DNA of 64,000 nt from Streptomyces antimycoticus (GTDB lineage Bacteria; Actinomycetota; Actinomycetes; Streptomycetales; Streptomycetaceae). The translations under genes were made by a program, and so were the position numbers. Below the pieces are notes generated by a model. It saw nothing but the letters and a program-made list of their open reading frames with translations, did no database searches and had not been told where the DNA came from. Positions 38,233 to 46,951 of this stretch are shown here, piece after piece. The stretch is taken from contig NZ_BJHV01000001.1 in assembly GCF_005405925.1 (NCBI RefSeq), forward strand, positions 2,976,001-3,040,000, given 5' to 3'. Within the stretch, counting starts at the first letter, position 1; every line of letters starts with the position of its first letter.

Positions 38233-39177
38233 TCAGGCTCCACCCTCGCCCTCCCGCTCGGCCAGGAACCGCTCGAACTCCGCGGCCAATTCGTCCGCCG
38301 AGGGCAGCTCGGCCGGCTCCGCGACCAGATTGCCGCGGCTCTCGGCCCCGGCCACCGCGTCGTACTGGTGCTCAAGGCCCCGTACGAGCGCGACCAGCTC
38401 CTCGTCCCCCTCCGAGATCTGCCGCTCGATCTCCTCCTGCGTCTTGAGGGCGTCGTTGCGCAGGGCGTGCGTGGGCCCCGGCAGGACCAGGCCGGTGGCC
38501 GCGGTGATGGCCTCCAGCGCGGTGAGCGCCGCGTCCGGATAGGCCGACCGGGCCAGATAGTGCGGCACATGCGCGGCGACGCCGAGCACATCGCGGCCCG
38601 CCTCGGCCAGTCGGTACTCGATCAGGGATTCGGCGCTGCCGGGCACTTGGGCCTCGTCGAAGAAGCCGCGATGACCAGGCGTCAGGTCGGTGCGGTTTCC
38701 ATGCGGGGTGATGCCGACCGGCCGGGTGTGCGGAACGCCCATCGGGATGCCGTGGAAGTTCACCGCGAGCCGTACGCTCAGGCGCTCGACCATCTGGCGC
38801 ACGGCCGCCGCGAACCGCTCCCACTCCACGTCCGGCTCCGGCCCGGCGAGCAGCAGGAACGGGGCCGCGGTCGCGTCGCGCACCAGATACAGCTCGAGCT
38901 TCGGGGTCTCGTACGCGGTCCAGCGGTCGCGCTGGAAGGTGAGCAGGGGGCGCCGGGCCCGGTAGTCGACCAGCCGGTCATGGTCGAAGCGCGCGACGAC
39001 CTTGCGTGGCAGGCCGTCGAGCAGCCGCTCGACGATCTGGTCCCCCGTCTCGCCGGCGTCGATATAGCCGTCGAAGTGGTACAGCAGCACCAGCCCGGCC
39101 GAGTCCCGCGAGGCTATCGCGTCGACCTCCGCCAGCCCGCTCGGTTCCCATGCGTACAACTCCTGCGGATCTTGCAC
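38233..39177 (-). CDS. PAC2 family protein
   Basis: A 314-residue PAC2-domain protein (proteasome assembly chaperone 2-like fold). Characteristic parts are [20 protein letters not shown] near the N-terminus, [20 protein letters not shown], and [19 protein letters not shown] with the conserved His-x-Pro-His. Actinobacterial PAC2 proteins have been proposed as proteasome-related chaperones, but this branch is not characterised. Start ATG 39177. It lies 38 bases upstream of coaE and may be cotranscribed with it. Confidence 0.88.
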   Translation of the reverse strand: MQDPQELYAWEPSGLAEVDAIASRDSAGLVLLYHFDGYIDAGETGDQIVERLLDGLPRKVVARFDHDRLVDYRARRPLLTFQRDRWTAYETPKLELYLVRDATAAPFLLLAGPEPDVEWERFAAAVRQMVERLSVRLAVNFHGIPMGVPHTRPVGITPHGNRTDLTPGHRGFFDEAQVPGSAESLIEYRLAEAGRDVLGVAAHVPHYLARSAYPDAALTALEAITAATGLVLPGPTHALRNDALKTQEEIERQISEGDEELVALVRGLEHQYDAVAGAESRGNLVAEPAELPSADELAAEFERFLAEREGEGGA

Positions 39178-39341
39178 TGTGACCGCTCCTCCTTGTGTCC
39201 GTTCCGAAGAACACCGAACAAGGGCGGGGGCATTCCCCGGGCGGTATCCGCGATGGCCCGGCGTCCGGGAACCGCGTTGCGAAGGAGCCCACTTGGGCTC
39301 ACGGGAGCGGCCCGAACTCGACGTCGGCGCATTTCGCGGGG

Positions 39342-39370
39342 TTGACGCGCATATGCGGCACGCCTATCTT
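39342..39370 (+). promoter_or_regulatory. Strong promoter before the truncated beta-helix gene
   Basis: TTGACG (39342-39347), 17-base spacer, TATCTT (39365-39370). Predicted start near 39377. The spacer contains the palindrome GCATATGC. The region 39178-39464 otherwise holds no gene. Confidence 0.65.
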
Positions 39371-39464
39371 CGCCAGCCGTCAGCGGTTCATCATGTCATC
39401 CGGCGTTCACTGACCAGAACCCAGCGTGTTCACCTCTGGCCACGGCACAGGAAGGCAGCCTCCT

Positions 39465-39926
39465 ATGCACTCCCCCGGCCGCACTCCCACCCGATTACGC
39501 ACCTTCGTCACCGCCTCCGCCGCCGGGCTGGTCGCCGCCGGTGGGCTGATCGCGGCCGGCACGACCGCGCGGGAGGCCCCCGCCGCCACCGCCGTCCCGA
39601 TCTCCGTGCACGACGCGGACGGGCTCAGGAAGGCCCTCGCCGGGGCCCGGCCCGGCGATACGATCCGGCTCGCCGACGGCAGGTATCGCGGCAGCTTCGA
39701 GATCACCGCCTCCGGCACCTCCGGCTCGCGGATCACCCTCACCGGCTCGCCGAAGGCGGTGCTCACCGCGAGCGGCGGCTACGGGCTGCGGCTGAACGGC
39801 GCCTCGTACTGGACCGTCAGGGGCATCACGGTCCGCGGCGGCCGGGAGGGCATCAGGATCGACGCCGCCCGGAGCGTGACCGTGGACTCCGTTTCGGTCA
39901 GTGTGCGGCGACCCGGGCATGGGTAA
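39465..39926 (+). pseudogene. Truncated secreted right-handed beta-helix (polysaccharide lyase-like) protein
   Basis: A 153-residue reading frame: a signal peptide (TRLRTFVTASAAGLVAAGGL, cleavage near AAT), then the start of a chondroitinase B/pectate-lyase type beta-helix, with VHDADGLRKALAGARPGDTI, LADGRYRGSFEITASGTSGS and ITLTGSPKAVLTASGGYGLR, followed by helix rungs GASYWTVRGITVRGG and AARSVTVDSVSV. Such enzymes need many more rungs (usually 300 or more residues). The frame ends abruptly with VRRPGHG inside the left arm of the rpsA terminator, so the catalytic part is missing. A good promoter and ribosome site remain. Probably a 3' truncated remnant. Confidence 0.75.
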
Positions 39927-39960
39927 GGCCCGCTCCCCAGGGGGAGCGGGCCTTACCCAT
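39919..39960. terminator. 20-bp perfect hairpin, rpsA terminator
   Basis: ATGGGTAAGGCCCGCTCCCC (39919-39938) pairs perfectly with 39941-39960 across a 2-base loop. It lies 28 bases after the rpsA stop on the minus strand and includes the stop codon of the truncated plus-strand gene. Confidence 0.92.
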
Positions 39961-39988
39961 TCAGCTGGTGCCGACTAGCGGCCGGTGA

Positions 39989-41497
39989 TCAGCTCTGGCC
40001 GCCGGCCAGCTTCTCGCGAAGCGCGGCCAGCGCCTCGTCCGAGGCCAGGGCGCCGGAGTTGTCGGCCGACTCCGAGGAGTACGAACCGCCGCCGCCGGAC
40101 GCCTGCCCGCCGGGCGCCGGAGCGGCACCGCTGCCCGCCTCGGCAGCGGCCTGCTCGTCGGCCTCGCGGGACTTGATGACCTGAGCCTGGTGCTGCTCGA
40201 ACCGCTGCTGCGCCTCGGCGTACTGGGTCTCCCACGCCTCCCGCTGGGTCTCGAAGCCCTCGAGCCAGTCGTTGGTCTCGGGGTCGAAGCCCTCGGGGTA
40301 GATGTAGTTGCCCTGGTCGTCGTAGGACGCGGCCATGCCGTACAGGGTCGGGTCGAACTCGACCACGGACGGGTCGGCACCGAACGCCTCGTTGGCCTGC
40401 TTCAGCGAGAGGCTGATGCGGCGGCGCTCGAGGTCGATGTCGATGACCTTGACGAAGATCTCGTCGTTGACCTGGACGACCTGCTCCGGGATCTCCACGT
40501 GGCGCTCGGCCAGCTCGGAGATGTGGACCAGACCCTCGATGCCCTCGTCCACACGGACGAACGCACCGAACGGAACAAGCTTGGTGACCTTACCCGGGAC
40601 GACCTGGCCGATCTGGTGGGTCCGGGCGAACTGCTGCCACGGGTCTTCCTGGGTCGCCTTGAGCGACAGGGAGACGCGCTCGCGGTCCATGTCGACGTCC
40701 AGGACCTCGACCGTGACCTCCTGGCCGACCTCGACAACCTCGGAGGGGTGGTCGATGTGCTTCCAGGACAGCTCCGAGACGTGGACGAGACCGTCGACGC
40801 CGCCGAGGTCCACGAACGCACCGAAGTTGACGATGGAGGAGACGACGCCGGAGCGCACCTGGCCCTTCTGGAGGGTGGTGAGGAAGGTCTGGCGGACCTC
40901 GCTCTGGGTCTGCTCCAGCCAGGCGCGGCGGGACAGGACCACGTTGTTGCGGTTCTTGTCGAGCTCGATGATCTTCGCCTCGAGCTCCTTGCCCACGTAG
41001 GGCTGGAGGTCGCGAACGCGGCGCATCTCCACCAGGGAGGCGGGAAGGAAGCCACGGAGGCCGATGTCGAGGATGAGACCACCCTTGACGACCTCGATGA
41101 CGGTACCGGTGACGATCCCGTCCTCTTCCTTGATCTTCTCGATGGTGCCCCAAGCGCGCTCGTACTGCGCGCGCTTCTTCGAGAGGATCAGCCGGCCTTC
41201 CTTGTCCTCCTTCTGGAGGACCAGGGCCTCGATCTCATCGCCGACGGCGACGACCTCATTGGGGTCGACGTCGTGCTTGATCGACAGTTCGCGGGAGGGG
41301 ATGACGCCTTCGGTCTTGTAACCAATGTCGAGCAGGACCTCGTCCCGGTCGACCTTCACGATGACGCCGTCGACGATGTCGCCGTCGTTGAAGTACTTGA
41401 TCGTCTCGTCGATCGCGGCGAGGAAGGCTTCCTCGGAACCGATGTCGTTTACCGCCACCTGCGGGGTGGTGCGGGTTGCCTCGGTGCTGCTCGTCAT
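39989..41497 (-). CDS. rpsA: 30S ribosomal protein S1
   Basis: S1 binds mRNA and helps it onto the 30S subunit. The 502-residue protein has four S1 domains at about residues 36-105, 122-187, 208-277 and 295-364 (each with the GxVxxIxxxGAFVDLG type core, for example SSIVNFGAFVDLGGVDGLVH and TKLVPFGAFVRVDEGIEGLV). A Glu/Gln-rich C-terminal tail of about 120 residues follows, ending in LREKLAGGQS. Four domains is the actinobacterial form (six in E. coli). The strong promoter at 41712-41740 leaves a leader of about 205 bases. Confidence 0.97.
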   Translation of the reverse strand: MTSSTEATRTTPQVAVNDIGSEEAFLAAIDETIKYFNDGDIVDGVIVKVDRDEVLLDIGYKTEGVIPSRELSIKHDVDPNEVVAVGDEIEALVLQKEDKEGRLILSKKRAQYERAWGTIEKIKEEDGIVTGTVIEVVKGGLILDIGLRGFLPASLVEMRRVRDLQPYVGKELEAKIIELDKNRNNVVLSRRAWLEQTQSEVRQTFLTTLQKGQVRSGVVSSIVNFGAFVDLGGVDGLVHVSELSWKHIDHPSEVVEVGQEVTVEVLDVDMDRERVSLSLKATQEDPWQQFARTHQIGQVVPGKVTKLVPFGAFVRVDEGIEGLVHISELAERHVEIPEQVVQVNDEIFVKVIDIDLERRRISLSLKQANEAFGADPSVVEFDPTLYGMAASYDDQGNYIYPEGFDPETNDWLEGFETQREAWETQYAEAQQRFEQHQAQVIKSREADEQAAAEAGSGAAPAPGGQASGGGGSYSSESADNSGALASDEALAALREKLAGGQS

Positions 41498-41740
41498 GTG
41501 GAAAAGGGCTCCGGTACGGACATGAAGTCGTAGGTACTGCTACGCCGGGGGCCCTTATCGCACTGCCGAAGCCGGACAGCCTTGGAGGCACCGAATCTTT
41601 CCGATTTCGAATGATCGAAAAGCCCATGTACCTCGACAACCGAGGGGACATACAACAGATGCGAGTGCGGCCTGCTCGGTCCGAGGCGCACAGGCCCGCA
41701 GCGCAACTTGTAGCATACGGGGGCAGCCGGGCATGGTCAA
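41498..41740 (-). promoter_or_regulatory. rpsA promoter and long leader
   Basis: TTGACC (41735-41740), 17 bases, TATGCT (41712-41717) on the minus strand is close to the ideal housekeeping promoter, with a predicted start near 41705. The roughly 205-base leader to the rpsA ATG is AT-richer than its surroundings and contains a hairpin with CGTAG/CTACG arms near 41535-41550. S1 is known to regulate its own translation in E. coli; a similar role for this leader is an inference. Confidence 0.7.
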
Positions 41741-41865
41741 TGCACGAAGAGCACACGTGGGGATTAACTCCCCGAACCCGGCAAATTGCATGGTCCGTAC
41801 TGCGACGCGGTCTTCACCGTGCCCCGCAGCCACAGGTCGATACAGAGAGTACGACGACGCGCGCG

Positions 41866-42738
41866 ATGCTCCAAGAACACGAGCCCAGCACCCCTGCGGA
41901 GGCGGCCGAGCCGACGGCCACCCGCCGGACCGCCGACGAGGCGGAGAGCAGCCGGGCCAGCCGGGGATGGTGGGACCGCAACGCGGACGAGTACCAGGAG
42001 GAACACGGCGCCTTCCTGGGCGACGACCGGTTCATATGGGGCCCGGAGGGGCTGGACGAGGCGGCAGCCGGGCTGCTGGGCCCGGTGGAGGCGCTCAAGG
42101 GGCGCGATGTGCTGGAGGTGGGCGCGGGCGCCGCACAGTGCGCCCGCTGGCTGGCCGCCCAGGGGGCGCGGCCGGTGGCCCTGGACCTCTCCCACCGGCA
42201 GCTGCGGCACGCGCGGCGGATCGACACGGAGGCCGCCGCCGGGGGCGGCGACGGGGCGGGCGAGCGGGCCGGGGTCGCCCTGGTGCAGGCCGACGCCACG
42301 GCCCTGCCCTTCCGGGACGGCTCGTTCGACCTGGCGTGCTCGGCGTACGGGGCGGTGCCGTTCGTGGCCGAGCCGGTACGGGTGATGCGCGAGGTGTGCC
42401 GGGTGCTGCGGCCGGGCGGACGGTGGGTCTTCTCGGTGACGCATCCGATCCGCTGGGCGTTTCCCGACGAACCGGGGCCCGAGGGGCTGTCCGTCGCCGG
42501 CTCCTACTTCGACCGCACGCCCTATGTGGAGCAGGACGAGTCGGGCCGGGCCGTCTACGTGGAGCACCACCGGACGCTGGGCGACCGGGTGCGGGACGTG
42601 GTGGCCGGGGGCTTCCGGCTGGTCGACCTGATCGAACCGGAATGGCCCGCGTGGAACCACCAGGAGTGGGGCGGCTGGTCCCCCCTGCGGGGGAACCTCA
42701 TCCCGGGCACGGCGATCTTCGTATGCGAGCGGGACTGA
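41866..42738 (+). CDS. Class I SAM-dependent methyltransferase
   Basis: A 290-residue methyltransferase with the SAM-binding motif I DVLEVGAGAAQCARWLA (about residues 81-97), motif II-like VALVQADATALPFRDGSFDL and the post-motif VCRVLRPGGRWVFSVTHPIR. The N-terminal 35 residues are disordered (EPSTPAEAAEPTATRRT). The substrate is unknown; sequence style resembles small-molecule methyltransferases of the UbiE/Methyltransf_11 group. ATG 41866 is used. It diverges from rpsA and overlaps the hrpB start by 16 bases. Confidence 0.87.
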   Translation: MLQEHEPSTPAEAAEPTATRRTADEAESSRASRGWWDRNADEYQEEHGAFLGDDRFIWGPEGLDEAAAGLLGPVEALKGRDVLEVGAGAAQCARWLAAQGARPVALDLSHRQLRHARRIDTEAAAGGGDGAGERAGVALVQADATALPFRDGSFDLACSAYGAVPFVAEPVRVMREVCRVLRPGGRWVFSVTHPIRWAFPDEPGPEGLSVAGSYFDRTPYVEQDESGRAVYVEHHRTLGDRVRDVVAGGFRLVDLIEPEWPAWNHQEWGGWSPLRGNLIPGTAIFVCERD

Positions 42739-45366
42739 GCGGGATCGGGGCAGAGCCGTTGACCACTCCTGGGGACCCGCGCGCCGAGGCCCTCGACCGC
42801 CTTCCCGTACGCGAGGCCGTGCCGGCGCTGCTGCGCGCGCTCGACGACCGCGGGGTCGCCGTGCTGTGCGGGCCCCCGGGGACCGGTAAGACGACGCTGG
42901 TGCCACTGGTCCTCGCCGGGCTGGTGGGCGGCGGGCCGGTGCGGCGGGTGCTGGTCGCCGAGCCGCGGCGGATCGCGGCACGGGCCGCCGCGCGGCGGAT
43001 GGCGTGGCTGCTGGGCGAGCGGCCGGGCGGGAAGGTCGGCTTCACCGTGCGCGGGGAGCGGCAGGCCGGCCGGGGGACCGTGGTCGAGGTGGTCACCACC
43101 GGCGTGCTGCTTGCAACGGCTGCAACGCGACCAGGAGCTGGCCGGGGTCGACGTGGTCGTTCTCGACGAATGCCATGAGCGCCATCTGGACGCGGACACG
43201 GCCGCCGCCTTCCTGCTGGACGTCCGGGCCGTCCTGCGCCCCGACCTCCGGCTGATCGCCGCCTCGGCGACCACGGACGCGGAGGGCTGGGCGCGGCTGC
43301 TCGGCGACGGCGGGATGGACGGCGGGGAAGGGGCGACGGGCGGCGGAGGCGGCCCTGAGGGGCCCGCGCCGGTCGTCTCGGCACCGGGTGTGTCCCATCC
43401 GGTGGAGGTGGTGTGGGCGCCGCCCGAGCGCCCCGTACGGCCGCCGCACGGGATGCGCGTTGACCCCGCCCTGCTGGACCATGTCGCGGCCGTGGTGCGG
43501 CGGGCGCTGCGCGAGCGGGAGGGCGATGTGCTGTGCTTCCTGCCGGGCGTGGGCGAGATCGCCCGGGTGGCCGGGAAGCTGGGCGGGCTCGCCGAGGCGG
43601 AGGTCCTGCAGGTGCACGGGCGGGCGCCGGCCGCCGTACAGGAGGCGGTGCTGGCCGGTGCGGACGGCGGACGGCGGCGGGTGGTGCTGGCCACCTCGCT
43701 CGCCGAGTCGAGCCTGACCGTGCCGGGCGTGAGGATCGTCGTGGACTGCGGGCTGGCGCGTGAGCCCCGGATGGACCACGCACGCGGGCTGAGCGCGCTG
43801 ACGACCGTAAGGGCGTCACGGGCGGCCGCCCGGCAGCGCGCGGGCCGGGCGGGGCGTGAGGCGCCCGGGGTGGTCTACCGCTGCTGGCCGGAGGCGGAGG
43901 ACGCCCGGCTGCCGCGTTTCCCGTCCCCGGAGATCGCCGGCGCGGACCTTACGGCCTTCGCGCTGCAGACGGCGTGCTGGGGCGATCCGGACGCCTCGGG
44001 GCTGGCCCTGCTCGATCCGCCGCCCACCGGGGCGATGACGGCCGCCCGCGAGACGCTGACCGCGATCGGTGCCGTGGACGCCGCCGGACGGGCCACCGAG
44101 CGCGGCACCCGGATGGCCCGCCTCGGCCTCCACCCCCGCCTCGCGCGGGCGCTCATCGACGGCGCGAAGGAGGTCGGCGCACGCCGGGCCGCCGAGGTGG
44201 TGGCCCTGCTGAGCGAGGAGCCCCCGAGGGAGTACGGCGACGACCTCGCCGCCGCCTGGCGCACCGCACGCCACGGCGGTGACCCCTACGCCGCCCGCTG
44301 GCGCCAGGAGGCCCGGCGACTCGAACAGGCCCTCACCGGCACGGGCGACGCGCGGCCCGATGGCGCACCTGGCGCGCAGCGGGCGGCGCGCGGCGATGAC
44401 GCCGTGGCGGGGCTGATGGCCGCGCTGGCGTTCCCGGAGCGGGTGGCCCGACGGCGCGGCGAGCGGGCGTACCTCATGGCCGCCGGGACGGGCGCGGAAC
44501 TGAGCGAGGGCTCGCGGCTGGGCGGGTCGCCGTGGCTCGCGGTGGCCGTCGCGGACCGGCCGGTGACCGCCGCGTCGGCGCGGGTGCGGCTCGCGGCCGT
44601 GACCGACGAGGACACCGCCCGGGCGGCGGCCGCGGCCCTGGCCTCGGAGGGTGCGGAGGTGCGCTGGGCCGACGGGGACGTCGTGGCGCGCCGGGTGGCC
44701 CGGCTCGGCGCGATCGAGCTGGTGTCCCGGCCGCTGGCCAAGCCCGATCCGGAGCTGGTGCGGCAGGCGCTGCTGGAGGGGCTGCGCCGCGAGGGGACGG
44801 GGCTGCTGCGCTGGTCGGCGCAGGCCACGGCGGTCCGGCAGCGGATGGCGTTTCTCCACCGGGAGCTGGGCGGGGCCTGGCCGGATGTCTCCGACGCGGC
44901 GCTGCTGGACCGCGCGGACGACTGGCTCGGCGTGGAGCTGGCGCGGGCCCGCGGGCGGGCCGATCTGGGGCGGGTGGACGCGGGAGGGGCGCTGGCCCGG
45001 CTGATGCCGTGGGCCACGGGCGAGGCCGCGCGGTTCGAGGAGCTGGCTCCGGAGCGGATCGAGGTGCCGAGCGGCTCGCGGGTGCGGGTGGACTACGGCG
45101 CGGACCGGCCCGTGCTGGCGGTGAAGCTGCAGGAGCTGTTCGGCTGGCAGGAGGCGCCCCGGATCGCGGGCGGGCGGGTGCCGCCGCTGGTGCATCTGCT
45201 GTCCCCGGCGGGGCGTCCGGCCGCGGTCACCGCCGATCTGGCGTCGTTCTGGAAGGACGGCTACCGCTCGGTGCGGGCCGAGTTGCGCGGCCGGTACCCC
45301 AAGCATCCGTGGCCGGAGGATCCGTCGACGGTCGAGCCGACCCGGCGGACCAACACCCGCCGCTGA
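42723..45366 (+). pseudogene. hrpB: ATP-dependent RNA helicase HrpB, broken by one apparent frameshift
   Basis: A DEAH-type helicase. The first frame (ATG 42723, or TTG 42759) has Walker A CGPPGTGKTTLVPL and VLVAEPRRIAARAAARR up to VTTGVLLATA. Removing one T from the TT at 43111-43112 joins it to LQRLQRDQELAGVDVVVLDE with the DECH box, LRLIAASATTD, VVLATSLAESSLTVPG, the motif VI region RQRAGRAGREAPG, and the C-terminal HrpB domain. Restored length is about 880 residues, normal for HrpB. As read, the helicase is split between motifs I and II. A sequence error is possible; unlike the other breaks this one is an extra base. The stop TGA is in a 16-bp triple repeat. Confidence 0.88.
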
Positions 45367-45408
45367 GCCCCGCGGCCGCTGAGCCCCGCCGCCGCTGAGT
45401 CCGCCCAG
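45361..45408 (+). repeat. 16-bp triple repeat starting on the hrpB stop codon
   Basis: CGCTGAGCCCCGCGGC occurs at 45361 (including the hrpB TGA), 45377 and, diverged, 45393. With period 16, TGA appears once in each reading frame. Confidence 0.8.
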
Positions 45409-45480
45409 CGCCCGTGACTGAACCCCGCGGCCGCTGAGCCCGCCAACCGCCCGCCCGCTCAACCCACGGCCGACGGGGGC

Positions 45481-45630
45481 CGCTCAGCGGGCCGCGTCAG
45501 ACATCAGCCGACCCCACCGGGCATCAGCGGGCCGCGTCAGACATCAGCCGACCCCACCGGGCATCAGCGGGCCGCGTCGGACATCAGCCGACCCCACCGG
45601 GCATCAGCGGGCCGCGTCGGACATCAGTCG
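45481..45630 (-). repeat. 40-bp tandem repeat (about four units) starting on the Fic-like gene stop codon
   Basis: GCATCAGCGGGCCGCGTCGG recurs at 45521, 45561 and 45601 with period 40; an incomplete copy lies at 45484. On the minus strand the first unit contains the TGA stop of the Fic-like gene (45626-45624), and every unit carries further TGA triplets. Units are 95-100% identical, so the expansion is recent. No spacer variation, so not a CRISPR. Confidence 0.9.
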
Positions 45631-46001
45631 GCCCAGTCGCGCAGCCGACGCGCGGTCTCGCCGAGCCGGAATCCGCTGATCTCCCGTATCTCGCGGACGA
45701 GTTTGACCATGCCGCCCGGCGGCGGCGTGATCGGCTCTCCCGACTCCTCCATGTACATCCGCGCGCAGGCCGCGCCGATCGTGGCGTTGTAGTCGGAGAA
45801 CGGCTCGAGGATCAGTGAGGTGTGCAGAAAGGTCGCGGCGCGGGCGGCGGCCTCTTCGTAATAGGGCTCGCCCGAGAATCGCTCATAGCGGTGGCGTTCG
45901 GTCATGCAGTGCAGCGCACCCCAGTCCCGGACCGGGGTGTTCACCGGGGAGACCTCGACCTGGACGTTCAGTACCCAACCGGCGTCGACATACAGGATCA
46001 C
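45624..46001 (-). CDS. Fic/Doc-like toxin component lacking the catalytic motif
   Basis: A 125-residue protein that resembles the short Fic-family toxin components common in Streptomyces: N-terminal MILYVDAGWVLNV, the DWGALHCMTERHRYERFSGE segment, then EEAAARAATFLHTSLILEPF with SDYNATIGAACARMYMEESG. In active Fic/Doc proteins this place has HPFxxGNKRT; here His is Glu and GNKR is replaced, so AMP or phosphate transfer is unlikely. The start overlaps the antitoxin stop by 4 bases. Its 3' end is embedded in a 40-bp tandem array. Confidence 0.62.
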   Translation of the reverse strand: MILYVDAGWVLNVQVEVSPVNTPVRDWGALHCMTERHRYERFSGEPYYEEAAARAATFLHTSLILEPFSDYNATIGAACARMYMEESGEPITPPPGGMVKLVREIREISGFRLGETARRLRDWAD

Positions 46002-46216
46002 CGCATGCCGTGCGGGAACTCCCGCTCGAACTCGGGCTTGTACTCCAGGGCGAACTTCACGGCGCCCTCGACGAAACGCTGCTTCTGACGCCGCCGGACC
46101 ACGTCCTCGGTCAGTATGTCGTGCGCCAGGCGCTTGATCGCGACGCCCTTCTCCCTCGCCTCGGCACGCAGCTCGGCCAGCTCCTGCTCGGTGAACTCAA
46201 TCGTGATGCCAGGCAT
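45998..46216 (-). CDS. Antitoxin-like small protein paired with the Fic-like gene
   Basis: A 72-residue protein beginning MPGITIEFTEQELAELRAEA, a beta-strand then helix-helix pattern (VAIKRLAHDILTEDVVRRRQ) like ribbon-helix-helix antitoxins, with a charged C-terminal part (EYKPEFEREFPHG) that may bind the toxin. The ATGA overlap with the downstream gene is the classical toxin-antitoxin layout. Start Met 46216 was chosen over a Met six residues upstream because it begins the conserved pattern. Confidence 0.62.
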   Translation of the reverse strand: MPGITIEFTEQELAELRAEAREKGVAIKRLAHDILTEDVVRRRQKQRFVEGAVKFALEYKPEFEREFPHGMR

Positions 46217-46324
46217 GGGCGGCATGCTAGCCACGCTCCCGCCCTGATCACTACCGGCTTGGCCACCACGAGCGAATCGCGGGGACGCAGGTTGACGCGG
46301 CGATTGACGCGACGGCCGCGCCGC

Positions 46325-46951
46325 TCAGCACTCCAGCCTCAGGGCGAACTGCTCCCCCGTCGGGAACGGTTCGTCCACGGGGTGCGGCCCGACCCATATG
46401 AGCGCCTGCTCGAAGGTCATATACGAGCCGTTGTCGACGCACTGGCCGACCACCACCGCATTGCCGCCGCAGCGCCACGCGGCGTAGTTCCAGGGGTGGT
46501 CACCCTTCTCGTCCCGCACGACGGTCTCCGGCTCGCCCAGCCGCTCGCCGAAGGCGTCCACGGCGGCGCGCCACCGGTCGTCGAAGACGGAGCGGTCGGC
46601 GTCGCGGTGGAAGACCCATGCGGGGTCCTCGGAGTGGTACTCGGCGAGCCAGTCGACATTGCCGCTGAGCCCGTCGGCCTGCAACTCCGCGTCGAAGTCG
46701 TCCGGCTCGTAGTAGTAGCAGAACGGGATCAGGCATTCGGTGTCCGCGTCATCGGGCCCGCCGAACCACTCCGGGCGCACATAGTGCCCGGTGTTGGTGG
46801 CGTGGGAGGACGTGTGGGAGCGGTCGGGCACCCAGCCGAAGCGCTCGGCGGCGGCCGCCGTGGCGCCCGGCGTCCATTCCAGGCGCGCCAATTCGACGAT
46901 GTGGCCGACGAGTTCGGGCCCGGGGACGCAGCTGTTCACTGGCATGGTCAT
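46325..46951 (-). CDS. Conserved hypothetical protein
   Basis: A 208-residue, acidic, soluble protein without a recognised domain. Notable parts are PDDADTECLIPFCYYYEPDD, WLAEYHSEDPAWVFHRDADR and NYAAWRCGGNAVVVGQCVDN, with many Trp, Tyr and Asp residues. No signal peptide or helix spans. Its start overlaps the stop of the DUF3068 gene upstream, so the two are cotranscribed. The high aromatic and acidic content is a feature of many polymorphic-toxin immunity proteins, but no toxin gene is present. Confidence 0.7.
   Translation of the reverse strand: MTMPVNSCVPGPELVGHIVELARLEWTPGATAAAAERFGWVPDRSHTSSHATNTGHYVRPEWFGGPDDADTECLIPFCYYYEPDDFDAELQADGLSGNVDWLAEYHSEDPAWVFHRDADRSVFDDRWRAAVDAFGERLGEPETVVRDEKGDHPWNYAAWRCGGNAVVVGQCVDNGSYMTFEQALIWVGPHPVDEPFPTGEQFALRLEC

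Noticed and set aside
39386..39434. PHO boxes (GTTCATC, GTTCACT, GTTCACC) before the truncated beta-helix gene
   Set aside because: Spacings of 19 and 23 bases do not fit the 11-bp direct-repeat rule, and the sites lie downstream of the predicted start.
45481..45630. CRISPR array
   Set aside because: The 40-bp units are joined directly without variable spacers, there is no cas gene, and the array starts in a coding stop codon.
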